From an uncultured Lachnospiraceae bacterium (GTDB lineage Bacteria > Bacillota > Clostridia > Lachnospirales > Lachnospiraceae): DNA of 52,397 bases. The stretch is taken from assembly GCA_910587955.1 (NCBI GenBank), contig CAJUNN010000015.1, forward strand, positions 1 through 52,397, given 5' to 3'. This document shows, one piece after another, positions 1 through 9,631 of the stretch. The notes below the pieces were generated by a model, which saw only the letters and a program-made list of their open reading frames with translations, was not told the DNA's origin and ran no database searches. The number at the start of each line of letters is the position of its first letter. The stretch's first letter is position 1. Position numbers and translations under genes: made by a program.

Positions 1-58
1 TATACTCTTTTTGGTATCTCTAACCACTACTTACTTGTTTCAAACTTTCTAACTCCCC

Positions 59-883
59 TTAAGTTTCATCATTTTTTATAAACAAATCATCTCTAACATA
101 ATCAAAATGTTCAAACCCTTTTTCTTTCAACCTACTGTAAATCATTTCTCTCCCATTTTCTAAATACTTATCATGAATCTCCATGATCAAGAATCTTGTT
201 TTATCCAACCATTCATCACAAGAATTTTCCCTTAAAATACAAAATTCTGTTCCTTCTATATCAAGCTTCAGCACGTCAATTCGCGGAATATCATATTTTT
301 CCATTACATGTAAAATGGATATGCCTTTAATAAAATCTGTTGTCCCATAATCACTATTCTCTATTTCTTTAACTGTAAAACAGTCTGCATGTGCTTCCGG
401 ATTTTGAATCCCTAATTTTGCCTTTCGATACCATATTCCGGCATGAATCGTCTTCACATTTTTTATACAAGCACAATTTCTTTTAAGCATCTTATAATTA
501 TTATCATCCGGCTCTATTGCGATAATAGATGCCTCTGGAAATTTCACCCCATAGACAAGAGAAAATAGGCCAATATTCGCCCCTCCATCAATGATATAAT
601 CTATCTTTTCTTCGCTATTTATTTGAGAAAATTCATAGTGCCCACCTTTCTCATATTTTTCATTTACAAAAAAATCAAGCAGTTCTCCAAAATCTGAAGT
701 ATACGGCCTTATCCAAACACTTTTTTTCAATTTCTTTACATATACGCTTCCGACATGCTCCTTATATTGTTTTTTAACCACTTTCCTGCAAAAAGACCAG
801 AATAATAATTTTATATCACTCCAAAGTCCAAATTTGGGAAACATATTCCAAACCAAACAAAAACGAATAAAAAATGTATTCAT
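59..883 (-). CDS. FkbM family methyltransferase
   Basis: 274 aa. An S-adenosylmethionine-binding glycine-rich motif is visible (IDGGANIGLFSLVYG, about residues 94-108), followed by an acidic loop ending strand 2 (AIEPD) and a later DVLKLDIEGTE motif, the order found in FkbM-type methyltransferases. These enzymes usually O-methylate sugars or other small hydroxyl groups. As the last visible gene of the glycan operon it probably methylates a sugar of the repeat unit; the acceptor cannot be read from sequence. The ATG at 881-883 has an AAGGAAG Shine-Dalgarno seven bases upstream. The stop at 59-61 is inside the window, so the gene is complete. It starts 16 bp after the upstream dehydrogenase gene and is clearly more AT-rich than the genes above 12 kb, as is common for exchangeable glycan-locus genes. 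Confidence 0.85.
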   Translation of the reverse strand: MNTFFIRFCLVWNMFPKFGLWSDIKLLFWSFCRKVVKKQYKEHVGSVYVKKLKKSVWIRPYTSDFGELLDFFVNEKYEKGGHYEFSQINSEEKIDYIIDGGANIGLFSLVYGVKFPEASIIAIEPDDNNYKMLKRNCACIKNVKTIHAGIWYRKAKLGIQNPEAHADCFTVKEIENSDYGTTDFIKGISILHVMEKYDIPRIDVLKLDIEGTEFCILRENSCDEWLDKTRFLIMEIHDKYLENGREMIYSRLKEKGFEHFDYVRDDLFIKNDET

Positions 884-898
884 AACATATCTTCCTTT

Positions 899-2122
899 CT
901 ACAACCAATACACATTCTCACAGTCACAAACCTTCCGGGTATCCAGCACAGTCTTCCCGTTTAGTTTCTCCATATTTTCAATAATCTCGTTATGTGCAAC
1001 CATCAACACAACCAATGTAACATCCTCTAAAAACCGCTCCAGATCATGATATTGATTGGCCACGATATCTTTTTCTATATAAGGATCATATACCTTTACA
1101 CGCCCCCCAGCTAAATGCTCGTCCATGCACTTTAACATCTGTAAGGTCGGGCTTTCCCGCATATCATCCACATTTTCTTTGTAAGTTAGTCCATAAATTC
1201 CCACCTTTTCTGCATCTTCAATGCCTTCTTTCCGCATTATCTCATAAATCCTCTTTAACACAAACTCCGGCATACTGTCATTTGTCTTTCTTGCCGTCAG
1301 AATAAGATTGGCCAAGCCCGGATAATCACCTACCAAAAACCACGGATCCACGGAAATACAATGTCCTCCCACACCCGGTCCAGGAGACAGGATATTAACC
1401 CTGGGATGCTTATTGGCAATCCGAATAATTTCGTATACATCCATTTCTCCGCTTCTGCATATTTTCATCAGCTCATTTGCGAAGGCTATATTAATATCAC
1501 GGAAAGTATTTTCTACTACTTTTGTCATCTCCGCAGTTCGGATATCTGTTACAATGATTTCGCCCTGGCAAAATGATTGATATATATTTTTTACTTTTTC
1601 ACCGATTTCCTGTCTGTCTGCCCCAATCGTCCGGTTATTGTGAATCAGCTCATAAATCATATTCCCTGGTATAATCCGCTCCGGTGCATGCGCCAGGTGA
1701 ATATTTTTTCCCTCTATAAAACCGCTTTCTTTTAATACAGGCCGTACATAAGTATCAATGGTTCCCGGCGGAATTGTTGACTCTATTACCAGCGTTGCCC
1801 CCTCCGGACAAACCTTTATCACACTTTTTACTGCTGTAATCACATAAGAAGGATCAATCTTTTTACTCTCCTTATCATAAGGTGTGGGAACAGAAACAAT
1901 GTACATATCGGTTCTTTTATACTCATCCGTAAAAGCAATGCCCTGTTTTAAAGCCTCAGAAAACAGCCCGTCTAATCCATTCTCTTGAAACGTCAGCTTC
2001 CCGCTCTGCAATGTCTTAACCAACTCTTTGTTATAATCCGTCCCAATCACTTTTTCTCCATGAGCAGCAAGCATCAGCGCTGTAGGCAGTCCAATGTATC
2101 CCATCCCTATGACATTTATCAT
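899..2122 (-). CDS. wecC: WecC-like UDP-N-acetylmannosamine dehydrogenase
   Basis: 407 aa, the usual length for UDP-sugar dehydrogenases. The N-terminal Rossmann motif GMGYIGLPTA is present. The central part (DINIAFANEL, then ANKHPRVNILSPGPGVGGHC) is very close to enterobacterial WecC, with the catalytic Cys in the GGHC motif. The predicted reaction is a double NAD-dependent oxidation of UDP-ManNAc to UDP-ManNAcA in the cytoplasm. The matching 2-epimerase (WecB) is not in the window and would have to lie beyond the left edge or elsewhere. The start ATG overlaps the upstream deacetylase stop as ATGA, indicating translational coupling. Substrate assignment (ManNAc rather than GlcNAc) is by resemblance only. 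Confidence 0.85.
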   Translation of the reverse strand: MINVIGMGYIGLPTALMLAAHGEKVIGTDYNKELVKTLQSGKLTFQENGLDGLFSEALKQGIAFTDEYKRTDMYIVSVPTPYDKESKKIDPSYVITAVKSVIKVCPEGATLVIESTIPPGTIDTYVRPVLKESGFIEGKNIHLAHAPERIIPGNMIYELIHNNRTIGADRQEIGEKVKNIYQSFCQGEIIVTDIRTAEMTKVVENTFRDINIAFANELMKICRSGEMDVYEIIRIANKHPRVNILSPGPGVGGHCISVDPWFLVGDYPGLANLILTARKTNDSMPEFVLKRIYEIMRKEGIEDAEKVGIYGLTYKENVDDMRESPTLQMLKCMDEHLAGGRVKVYDPYIEKDIVANQYHDLERFLEDVTLVVLMVAHNEIIENMEKLNGKTVLDTRKVCDCENVYWL

Positions 2123-3216
2123 TTTTTTACATCCCCCATTGATTTTTCTCTTTCATTCAGAGCCCTCTGGTAGGCTTCACATATATTGGAAAAGCAAAAC
2201 CTGCTATCCTCTTTAAGCAGGCGGATCAATCTTCTCATATTTTCCACATATCGTTCCTCTGCCAGCTTTGGATGGCCGATCAGTGCTATCGTTCCTCCCT
2301 GATCCGCACACCTATGTTTCTCATAATATCTTTTTAGCTGCCGATAAATATAATCTGCGCAATAAGCATCCATAGATATTGCATTGTATCCTGAAATGTA
2401 ATCCCAGTACGCCCTTATTTTCTTCCTGCTCTGCTCCCCTTCATTAATATAAGTACCTTTCTTGGGGCCCAGATGCAGCCGAATTTTTCTTTCATTCAGA
2501 AGACGGACAGCTAAAAAAGACAGCGGATTTTTATTTTCGGTTGCAACCGGTATCTCATATAGGCTTTCCTTTTCTTCCGGCGCATTGATCCACCATTCAT
2601 GTTCCGATGACAACCACCAATTCACCGAACTGGCTTCATGCCTGTAATCATAAGAGTTTGTGCTGCTTGTTGACACAAGATGGGGCGCAATGGATGAATC
2701 CACACGAATACCGTTTTGATACAGCGCTTTCACCAATTCTCTATGGGGCTGTATAGAAAATCCTCCTGCCCTGTACGCAAGACATCGATAACTGCTGTCT
2801 ACAGCGGACACCATATTGCTTAAACACTCTATGCAGTCTCTGATAAGTTCAACCCCGTTTCCCGGTTTGCTCTCTTCAAAGCCAAAAGAATGCAGGCGAT
2901 AGCTCTCTTTATCAAAACACCACTCTCCGTCCGCAAAAGAGGAATACATCCAGTTTGGATGAATATGCAGCTCTATTCCCTGTCCGCTTTGATATAATTC
3001 CCTTATTTGCTTCTCAAATGCTTTCACATAGCCGGCTCTGCCTAATTTACGGCTTTGAAGTACAGAACACACGTCGGCAAAAAAAGTAGCCGAAATATGT
3101 TCCGACTCCAATACTTTCCTCAGCTTTTCCGTAGGACGAAACAAAATTTCCTCCTCCGAATCATAATTTTTTCCAAAAAAAATCTCATAATCAAACGTCA
3201 AACATATATTCAGCAT
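2119..3216 (-). CDS. Polysaccharide-deacetylase-like protein
   Basis: 365 aa. The N-terminus reads TFDYE and is followed by a HIH pair (IELHIHPNW, about residue 100) and an YRAGGF segment. These match the Asp, His-x-His and Arg positions of NodB-like carbohydrate deacetylases, in the longer intracellular variant seen in polysaccharide loci. No signal peptide is visible, so it should act in the cytoplasm on a nucleotide- or lipid-linked glycan, not on cell-wall polymer. The start ATG (3214-3216) has only a weak GGTGA Shine-Dalgarno. The stop overlaps the next gene by 4 bp (ATGA). Family confidence is good; the substrate is unknown. Confidence 0.72.
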   Translation of the reverse strand: MLNICLTFDYEIFFGKNYDSEEEILFRPTEKLRKVLESEHISATFFADVCSVLQSRKLGRAGYVKAFEKQIRELYQSGQGIELHIHPNWMYSSFADGEWCFDKESYRLHSFGFEESKPGNGVELIRDCIECLSNMVSAVDSSYRCLAYRAGGFSIQPHRELVKALYQNGIRVDSSIAPHLVSTSSTNSYDYRHEASSVNWWLSSEHEWWINAPEEKESLYEIPVATENKNPLSFLAVRLLNERKIRLHLGPKKGTYINEGEQSRKKIRAYWDYISGYNAISMDAYCADYIYRQLKRYYEKHRCADQGGTIALIGHPKLAEERYVENMRRLIRLLKEDSRFCFSNICEAYQRALNEREKSMGDVKK

Positions 3217-3241
3217 ACGTCACCGTTTCTAAAACCTCTTT

Positions 3242-4411
3242 TTATTCTTTCGTCACCTGCCGCAATAACCATGCAGCCCTGCTCTCCGGTGAAAACTCTT
3301 TTACAACAAACCTTGTCTTTTCAAACTTTCCTGATTCGATTTCACGCAGGCTGTCTAAAATCTCTTCCTCTTGGTTTCCGCAAAACACAAACCGCTGATA
3401 CGGTTCAAAAATCTCCCGTATTCTTTCTCTATCCCCATCCAGAATAAATAAAATATATTTACAGGTTCCCATATATTGATAAATCTTACCTGGTATCTGG
3501 CTTCCTTTTTTATTGCACAGATACACCAACACATCTGCCTCTTCTTCTACCTGCTCTGCTTCTCCAAAGGTAACCCTTGACCGATGTTTTAAATTCGCCG
3601 TATCCAGGATCTCCGCATCTCCATTTCCGCATATCATTACGGAATATCCGCTTTTCTGCATAGCATGGTAAAACGGAAGAATATTTCGCGCACTGCTGCT
3701 ATAATTCCCGCAGTATACTACTTTCATAGGATGCTTCACATTCTCCGGCACTGTCCTTCTCTCCTCCAGATACGCCGGGGGACTGAACAACATCTTTTCC
3801 CTGTAAGCAGAATATTCTTTTTTCTGCTGCTCCAACGTCAGCTTAGAGACATACACAATTTTAGAAGCCTTCCCAAGAAGCTTTTCTTCTTCCCGTTTTG
3901 CTTTCCAGCGATAAATCAGACTGGTGTTTGTAATGTCTGCTGCAAAGGGATCTCCCCATATCTGTACCCACGGAGTTTTTTTCAACCGTTTTCTTTGATA
4001 AAGCTCATATACAAATAAATGCGAAGATTTTGGATCCGAGGAAGAAATCACCAGATCATAACTGTCGTCTTGTATCTCTGTTTCTTCAATACAGCGAGTA
4101 ATTCCTTTTAAGCTGTCATATACCTGAAACACGGAAAGGAACCTGCTGGCAGTTTTTCTCAGTCCCTCAAGCCCCCTATATCTCCTGCTGACAGCCGCCG
4201 CTTTCTGAATACCGCCTACTGTGAGATAAATCTTCTCAACTCCCTCCGGTTCCAGTTTTTCGTCATAATTACTGTGATTCTTATCATACATGGCGGAAAG
4301 AACTGTCACCTTGTGTCCAAGCTCTGCCAGTCCTCGGATCGACGCCAGATTCCGGATCGATGATGAGGAATTGATTTGTATTGCTCTGGATACTACATAT
4401 AAAATTCTCAC
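3242..4411 (-). CDS. Glycosyltransferase, GT4-like
   Basis: 389 aa, GT-B architecture. The N-terminus (MRILYVVSRA) and the early IRGLAELGHKVTVLSA segment are typical of the acceptor-side Rossmann domain. A SSDPKSSHLF segment and a C-terminal domain with VVYCGNYS and QIPGKIYQYMG follow, the latter matching the donor-binding K/E region of family 4 enzymes in degenerate form. It probably adds one sugar to the lipid-linked repeat unit on the cytoplasmic face. Translation starts at a GTG (4409-4411) with a perfect AAGGAGG five bases upstream. The gene sits 9 bp after the preceding glycosyltransferase, within the same operon. Confidence 0.75.
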   Translation of the reverse strand: MRILYVVSRAIQINSSSSIRNLASIRGLAELGHKVTVLSAMYDKNHSNYDEKLEPEGVEKIYLTVGGIQKAAAVSRRYRGLEGLRKTASRFLSVFQVYDSLKGITRCIEETEIQDDSYDLVISSSDPKSSHLFVYELYQRKRLKKTPWVQIWGDPFAADITNTSLIYRWKAKREEEKLLGKASKIVYVSKLTLEQQKKEYSAYREKMLFSPPAYLEERRTVPENVKHPMKVVYCGNYSSSARNILPFYHAMQKSGYSVMICGNGDAEILDTANLKHRSRVTFGEAEQVEEEADVLVYLCNKKGSQIPGKIYQYMGTCKYILFILDGDRERIREIFEPYQRFVFCGNQEEEILDSLREIESGKFEKTRFVVKEFSPESRAAWLLRQVTKE

Positions 4412-4420
4412 AAGTCCTCC

Positions 4421-5569
4421 TTAAAAACGTGAATCCCCGATCAGCGTTTTTATAACCGGAATATAATTCAAATAGGAAAATCTTTCCGGTTCTACATCCA
4501 TCTTGTACGCGGCATGATTTAATGCTTCGCTAATTTCTTCCGTTGACGCTTCCTTTATCAAAATCCCGTTTTTTCCATCTCTCAAATATTCTCCAATATC
4601 ACTTGTCCGGTTTGTTAAAACCGGGGTTCTGCAACTAACTGCCTCCACCAGCTTCGTTGGAAATCCTGCTGTTGTCAGACGGCTGACATCCCTGAAAAAG
4701 CAGCTGTAATTTGCCTTCTTTATTAATGTGAGTGTTTCCCAGTGGGAAAGCCTTCCGTGAAAAATAATATTCTCATTGGTTTGAATCCACTCGGCCTGCT
4801 CCGGATGGCTTACAAGATATTCCGCTTCTGTAATCCCTGCCACATCTAACCGATATCTCCTTCTAAGCCCCCGCAGTGCCTCAAGCAAAATGTCTATTCT
4901 GTCCTTTTTTCCCGGGCTTCCGGCATAGACTAATTTCAACAAATCCAACGATTTTTCTGAAGTATTTTTCCATTTTTCTTCTGACAAATCCACCAGCGGC
5001 GGAATACAAACTACATTATTATGGTGTCTATAATAATGTTCAAGGTATCTGCTTATTACAAGCAATCCATCCATTCTCTTATGAACCACGCGCATAGCAA
5101 AAAATATATCCATTCCCTTTATCAGACGCTCTGCAAAAGGACGCCCGGAAACAGAATACCATTCCGTAATATCCGCATAGGAACGTATTCCGTTCTTTTT
5201 ACAGTACCTTCTTATCTTTTCCAATCCTGCAGCCGGAAAATTGTAGCAGATGATACCGGATACCCCGCCTGATGCCTCAACCACTTCAATATAATGTTTT
5301 ATACTTGTTATATACCGAAACCACATCCGGTAATTCCCCGGATATACCTGGCTGTAGGCCCGAAACCCATATATTTCTGTCTTTGTGGAAAGGAACGGCA
5401 GACCTTTCTCTCCATCCTTTCTTACACCGACAAATACAACCTCTTTTCCAAGCTCCCGGAAAATTTTCGCAACGCTTATTACTCTGTGTGCTGCTGCATT
5501 TTTATCCGGCAGCTCAAATCCTCCAATATAAAGATAGGTTTCTTTACAATCTTTTACTATCTGCTTCAC
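4421..5569 (-). CDS. Glycosyltransferase family 4 protein
   Basis: About 382 aa with a GT-B fold. The C-terminal domain shows LKLVYAGSPGKKDRID, then a donor-site segment PTKLVEAVSCRTPVLTN that matches the E-x7-E/K signature of GT4 enzymes. It is predicted to be a cytoplasmic transferase in repeat-unit assembly; donor and acceptor are unknown. I place the start at the GTG 5567-5569, which overlaps the epimerase stop as GTGA and has an AGGGA element upstream. A TTG at 5585-5587 would add six residues. Overlapping stop and start codons imply translational coupling with the epimerase gene. Confidence 0.78.
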   Translation of the reverse strand: MKQIVKDCKETYLYIGGFELPDKNAAAHRVISVAKIFRELGKEVVFVGVRKDGEKGLPFLSTKTEIYGFRAYSQVYPGNYRMWFRYITSIKHYIEVVEASGGVSGIICYNFPAAGLEKIRRYCKKNGIRSYADITEWYSVSGRPFAERLIKGMDIFFAMRVVHKRMDGLLVISRYLEHYYRHHNNVVCIPPLVDLSEEKWKNTSEKSLDLLKLVYAGSPGKKDRIDILLEALRGLRRRYRLDVAGITEAEYLVSHPEQAEWIQTNENIIFHGRLSHWETLTLIKKANYSCFFRDVSRLTTAGFPTKLVEAVSCRTPVLTNRTSDIGEYLRDGKNGILIKEASTEEISEALNHAAYKMDVEPERFSYLNYIPVIKTLIGDSRF

Positions 5570-6558
5570 AAGTTTTCCCTGTACCAATCTATTGCCTCTT
5601 TTATTCCCTTTTCAAAGCTCCATTCCGGGTCATAGCCCAGCAGTTTCCGGGCTTTTGATATATCCGCATTGCTGTGTTTAATATCACCCGCACGTTCCGG
5701 TCCAAACGCAGGTTCTTTCACTTTCCCCTCGCTATCTTTTATACCTAAGGTTTTCGCTAGGCTATAATATATATCCAGCAGGTACTCCCGACCTCCAAAG
5801 GCAATATTATACACTTCCCCCGCCGCCTCATGAGATGCAAGACATGCTTTCAAGTTTGCTTCTATTACATTTTCAATATAAGTAAAATCCCTGCTCTGCT
5901 TCCCGTCTCCATGAATCAGCGGTCTTTCTCCTTCCAGCAGCTGGCGGATAAATTTGGGGATAACGGCAGCATAAGCTCCGTCCGGATCCTGTCTTCGGCC
6001 AAATACATTAAAATACCGAAGGCCATAGGTATCCAGACCGTAATGTCTCGTATACTGCTTGGCCCATTCCTCGTCTGCCCGTTTGCTCACCGCATACGGC
6101 GACAGCAGATTCCCTTCCCTACCCTCTTTCTTGGGTAGTTCCGCTTCATCTCCATAAACAGAAGAACTGGAGGCATACACAAACTTCTTTACCTTGTTCT
6201 TTCTTGATGCTTCCAGCATATTCAAGGTTCCGGTGATATTATTCGCGCAATAAAAAAGGGGCATCTCAATGCTCCTTGGAACAGACCCCCATGCGGCCTG
6301 ATGCAGAACAAAATCTGCATCTCTGCACGCCTCTATACAGACCTGTAAATCTTTGATATCACCTTTTATAAATTCATATCTGGGATGACCCAGGAATAAC
6401 CCTGCATTTTCTTGTTTCCCGGTTGAAAGATCATCCAGGCAGCGCACCCGGTATCCCAGCTTTAAAACCGCTTCGCAGAGGTTGGATCCGATAAAGCCTG
6501 CGCCTCCTGTGATCAAAAATAAACTTTCTTCCGGAAATCTTATATCATTATAAGACAA
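5566..6558 (-). CDS. UDP-HexNAc(A) 4-epimerase, WbpP/TviC-like
   Basis: 330 aa short-chain dehydrogenase/reductase of the extended epimerase class. It has the NAD-binding motif TGGAGFIGSNL near the N-terminus, the catalytic Ser region SSSSVYG, and YAVSK supplying the Tyr-x3-Lys pair. The RYFNVFGRRQDP segment is typical of the WbpP/TviC/Gne group, which interconverts UDP-GlcNAc or UDP-GlcNAcA with its galacto epimer. With the adjacent TviB/WbpO-like dehydrogenase it predicts formation of UDP-GalNAcA. Translation seems to start at TTG 6556-6558, since the only good Shine-Dalgarno, AAGGAGG, lies nine bases upstream of it. The stop overlaps the next glycosyltransferase start. Confidence 0.85.
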   Translation of the reverse strand: MSYNDIRFPEESLFLITGGAGFIGSNLCEAVLKLGYRVRCLDDLSTGKQENAGLFLGHPRYEFIKGDIKDLQVCIEACRDADFVLHQAAWGSVPRSIEMPLFYCANNITGTLNMLEASRKNKVKKFVYASSSSVYGDEAELPKKEGREGNLLSPYAVSKRADEEWAKQYTRHYGLDTYGLRYFNVFGRRQDPDGAYAAVIPKFIRQLLEGERPLIHGDGKQSRDFTYIENVIEANLKACLASHEAAGEVYNIAFGGREYLLDIYYSLAKTLGIKDSEGKVKEPAFGPERAGDIKHSNADISKARKLLGYDPEWSFEKGIKEAIDWYRENL

Positions 6559-6573
6559 CTCCCTTTTCCTCCT

Positions 6574-7893
6574 TCACAGCCTCCAATAGCTGTATCCTGC
6601 TTCCTCATATTCCCTGCGGTTCAACAGGCCTTTGAGATCCAGAAGTACCTTTTTCCCATTTCCATAAAAGCAATCCAATTCCTCCCGCTTTAAGCCCGCA
6701 AATGCTTCATGAGCCACGGCAAGGATCACAGCATCCATCCCGGAAATATGTAAAAGCTCTGTAAAGTTTATACCGTACAGCCTCTCTGCTTCTCCTGCGT
6801 CCGCCACTGGATCTGCAATTACCGGCTCAATTCCATACTCCTTTAATTCCTCTACAATATCAATCACCCGGGTATTGCGTGTATCCGGGCAGTTTTCCTT
6901 AAAAGTAAAACCAAGAATCGCCACCTTTGCTCCTTTTACAGCCTTATCCGCCGCAATCAGGCTTTTCACGCAATTCTCGGCTGCATATCTGCCCATATCA
7001 TCATTGATCCGCCTGCCGGAGAGAATGATTTGACTATGATATCCCAGCATCTCGGCCTTATAAGTTAGATAATAGGGATCAACGCCAATACAATGTCCTC
7101 CTACCAGGCCTGGATAAAACTTCAGAAAATTCCATTTCGTCCCTGCAGCTTCCAGCACGGCCTTTGTGTCAATCCCCATTTTATGAAAGATAATAGAAAG
7201 CTCATTCATAAAAGCGATATTAATGTCCCTTTGACTGTTTTCAATCACTTTCGCCGCTTCAGCCACTTTTATACTTTCAGCCCGGTAAACTCCTGCTTCC
7301 ACAATCAGCTCATAAACTTTCGAAATAATCTGAAGTGTTTCTTCATCCATTCCCGATACAACTTTTGTAATTGTAGAAAGCCTGTGTACTTTATCTCCCG
7401 GATTAATCCGCTCCGGAGAATACCCTACCTTAAAGTCTGCACCGCACTTTAATCCGCTCTCCCGTTCCAGGATAGGCACACACACCTCTTCTGTTACACC
7501 GGGATAAACTGTGGATTCAAACACCACCACAGAGCCCGGTTTCAAGTTCCGCCCCAGGATAACGCTTGCCCCCTCCACCGGGGAAAGATCCGGCGTATGA
7601 TCGCTGTGAACCGGCGTAGGAACCGCTACAATATGGAATCTGGCCTTTTTTAATTCCGTCTCCTCTGCGGTAAACTGCACTGAAGATGATTTTACCGCTT
7701 CATTCCCAACTTCCCCTGTAGGATCCATACCGGACTGATAAAGCTCAATCTTTTCCCGGTTTACATCAAAACCGACAACATCGACACCTCGTTTTGCAAA
7801 TGCTGCCGCAATGGGCAGTCCTACATATCCTAATCCAATAAGTGATAGTTTTTCTTCACGCTTTACAATTTTTTCATATAAATCTGCAGCCAT
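6574..7893 (-). CDS. UDP-HexNAc 6-dehydrogenase, TviB/WbpO-like
   Basis: 439 aa. The Rossmann motif LGYVGLPIAAAFAKRG is near the N-terminus. SPERINPGD and the active-site segment YPGLVGGHCIGVDPYY (catalytic Cys in GGHC) match the Vi-antigen TviB / WbpO subgroup, which oxidises UDP-GlcNAc or UDP-GalNAc to the uronic acid using NAD. It is distinct from the second dehydrogenase at 899-2122, so the locus is expected to feed two different N-acetyl-hexosaminuronic acids. The ATG (7891-7893) shares one base with the stop of the preceding glycosyltransferase (TAATG), indicating coupling. Confidence 0.87.
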   Translation of the reverse strand: MAADLYEKIVKREEKLSLIGLGYVGLPIAAAFAKRGVDVVGFDVNREKIELYQSGMDPTGEVGNEAVKSSSVQFTAEETELKKARFHIVAVPTPVHSDHTPDLSPVEGASVILGRNLKPGSVVVFESTVYPGVTEEVCVPILERESGLKCGADFKVGYSPERINPGDKVHRLSTITKVVSGMDEETLQIISKVYELIVEAGVYRAESIKVAEAAKVIENSQRDINIAFMNELSIIFHKMGIDTKAVLEAAGTKWNFLKFYPGLVGGHCIGVDPYYLTYKAEMLGYHSQIILSGRRINDDMGRYAAENCVKSLIAADKAVKGAKVAILGFTFKENCPDTRNTRVIDIVEELKEYGIEPVIADPVADAGEAERLYGINFTELLHISGMDAVILAVAHEAFAGLKREELDCFYGNGKKVLLDLKGLLNRREYEEAGYSYWRL

Positions 7894-8990
7894 TACAACC
7901 TCTCTAACACCTTTTGTATTTCCTGTAGATAACTCTCCACTACAATCTTTCTGTCAAACTCTCGTTTCACTTTCTCTCTTCCTGCTTTTCCCATCGCAGC
8001 CTTTTTTTCATATGGAAGGGCGATAAATTCCTTTACGGCCCGGATAATTTCCTCTGCACTCTTGGGCTGAAATCCTATCCCGGTGAGCCCCTCCGTATAA
8101 GCCTCCCTGCATCCCGGAATATTGGAAGCAATTACCGGACGCCCGGTAGAGGCCGCTTCCAGAAGCACATTTGACATTCCCTCATGGTAGGAAGGCATGA
8201 TTACCGCATGGTGTGTTTTCATCAGCATATGCACGTTATCCTGGATCCCCAGATATTTCACCGCACCTTTTCTTTCCAATTCTTTTATGCGGTTTTGATA
8301 TATCTTTTCATCATATCCCCCGACCAAATCAAAATATACATTCGGATAGCAATCCGCCAGCGCTTCTGCACAGCTTAATAATTCTTCTATTCCTTTATCC
8401 TTCATAATCCGCCCAACAAACAAAATACGGAGAGTTCCGTCTTCTTGCGGATATTCTTCATATTTGTGTTCTTCAAGATTCACTCCTGAGCCAGGCAACA
8501 AACGGCTAACTCTGACATTTACCTTTTGTTTAAAATAGTTTAAATTCTCTTTATTTTGAAAAAAGACCTGAGAAGCTTCTTTCAGGCTGATTTTATATAA
8601 AAAAAGAAGAACTTTTGATAATAGTCCTCCATTCTCAATGGCTGTCCCGCAGCCTGTTATATTTGCAATATACGGTATTTTATAGATACGGCACAGAACC
8701 CCTCCATATATATTAGGTTTAATCGTATAAGTTAACACTAACTCCGGTTTTAGCTTCCGGATAACTTGATGATATTGAAAACAAAGTTTCAAATCCTGCA
8801 AAGGATTTTTTCCCCTGCGTTCCATCGGGGTTTTTATAAACCGGCATCCCATCTTCTTCATAAAGGGAATATACGATCCTTCCGGCAATGAAATAAAAAC
8901 CTGGTTTTTATCTTTTATAAGCTGCTGTATCAGTTCTTTCCGAAACTTATATAAGCCGCCATCATCATTTGCTAATATCAATATTTTCAT
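7893..8990 (-). CDS. Glycosyltransferase family 4, PglA-like
   Basis: 365 aa GT4 enzyme. The N-terminal ILANDDGGLYKFRKEL segment is characteristic of the PglA/CapM-like subgroup, and the donor-binding signature PSYHEGMSNVLLEAASTGRP, with the paired Glu residues, is intact. Campylobacter PglA adds GalNAc to undecaprenyl-PP-diNAcBac. Its location right after the PglE/C/D-like genes fits a second-sugar transferase here, but the donor is inferred from context only. The ATG at 8988-8990 has AAGGGA upstream. It is tightly coupled to the following dehydrogenase. Confidence 0.82.
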   Translation of the reverse strand: MKILILANDDGGLYKFRKELIQQLIKDKNQVFISLPEGSYIPFMKKMGCRFIKTPMERRGKNPLQDLKLCFQYHQVIRKLKPELVLTYTIKPNIYGGVLCRIYKIPYIANITGCGTAIENGGLLSKVLLFLYKISLKEASQVFFQNKENLNYFKQKVNVRVSRLLPGSGVNLEEHKYEEYPQEDGTLRILFVGRIMKDKGIEELLSCAEALADCYPNVYFDLVGGYDEKIYQNRIKELERKGAVKYLGIQDNVHMLMKTHHAVIMPSYHEGMSNVLLEAASTGRPVIASNIPGCREAYTEGLTGIGFQPKSAEEIIRAVKEFIALPYEKKAAMGKAGREKVKREFDRKIVVESYLQEIQKVLERL

Positions 8991-9016
8991 TATCTCATTC
9001 CCTTGTTTTCTCCTGC

Positions 9017-9631
9017 CTAAGATACAATGTGCAGCCTTTTCTTTGCCGGTACCCCTACGTATGTTCCGTTCTCCGCAATATCCTTAACTACTACAGCACC
9101 CGCTCCTATCATGCACTCTCCGCAGATGCTTATATTATTGCTGATTGTTGCCCCTGCTCCTACCCAGGTTCTTTCTCCCACGGTGACACTCCCTGCCAAA
9201 TGGGCCCCTACTGCTACATGCACAAAGTTACCGAGCTTGCAATCATGATCAATAGAACAAGCCGTATTAATAATACACCCCTCTCCTATCACAGCTCCGG
9301 GATTAATAATTGCACCGGCCATAACTACAGACCCCTTTCCAATCTTAACGTCATCTGCTACCACCGCCTTGGGATGGATCAAAACTGCTAACCTCTCTTT
9401 ATTTATCTGTGCTTGCAGTTTTTGACGGATTCCCGGATTTCCAATGGCTACCAAAATGTCCCCTGTTAATTTGTCAACCTCACTGCTTCTTCCTACAACC
9501 GGATAACTCCCACACTTTTCTAGTCTTTCATCATCATCAAGAAATACAATATCACCGTAACCATTTTTTACTGCACAGTCAGCCACAACTTTCCCATGTC
9601 CGCTCGCCCCTATAATTATCAAACGCTTCAC
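9017..9631 (-). CDS. pglD: PglD-like sugar N-acetyltransferase
   Basis: 204 aa NeuD/PglD-family O/N-acyltransferase. The N-terminal Rossmann-like domain (IIIGASGHGKVVADCA) is followed by a left-handed beta-helix of hexapeptide repeats. The conserved His lies in SIDHDCKLG, matching the general base of PglD, and GVPAKK closes the domain. PglD acetylates the 4-amino group of UDP-4-amino-sugar to give UDP-di-N-acetylbacillosamine using acetyl-CoA. The aminotransferase and phosphoglycosyltransferase neighbours support this role over NeuD. The start is a GTG overlapping the upstream stop (GTGA, 9628-9631). Confidence 0.83.
   Translation of the reverse strand: MKRLIIIGASGHGKVVADCAVKNGYGDIVFLDDDERLEKCGSYPVVGRSSEVDKLTGDILVAIGNPGIRQKLQAQINKERLAVLIHPKAVVADDVKIGKGSVVMAGAIINPGAVIGEGCIINTACSIDHDCKLGNFVHVAVGAHLAGSVTVGERTWVGAGATISNNISICGECMIGAGAVVVKDIAENGTYVGVPAKKRLHIVS

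Noticed and set aside
1..58. Start of a further gene at the left edge
   Set aside because: Only 58 bases are present after the FkbM stop; no start codon with a convincing ribosome site can be assigned.
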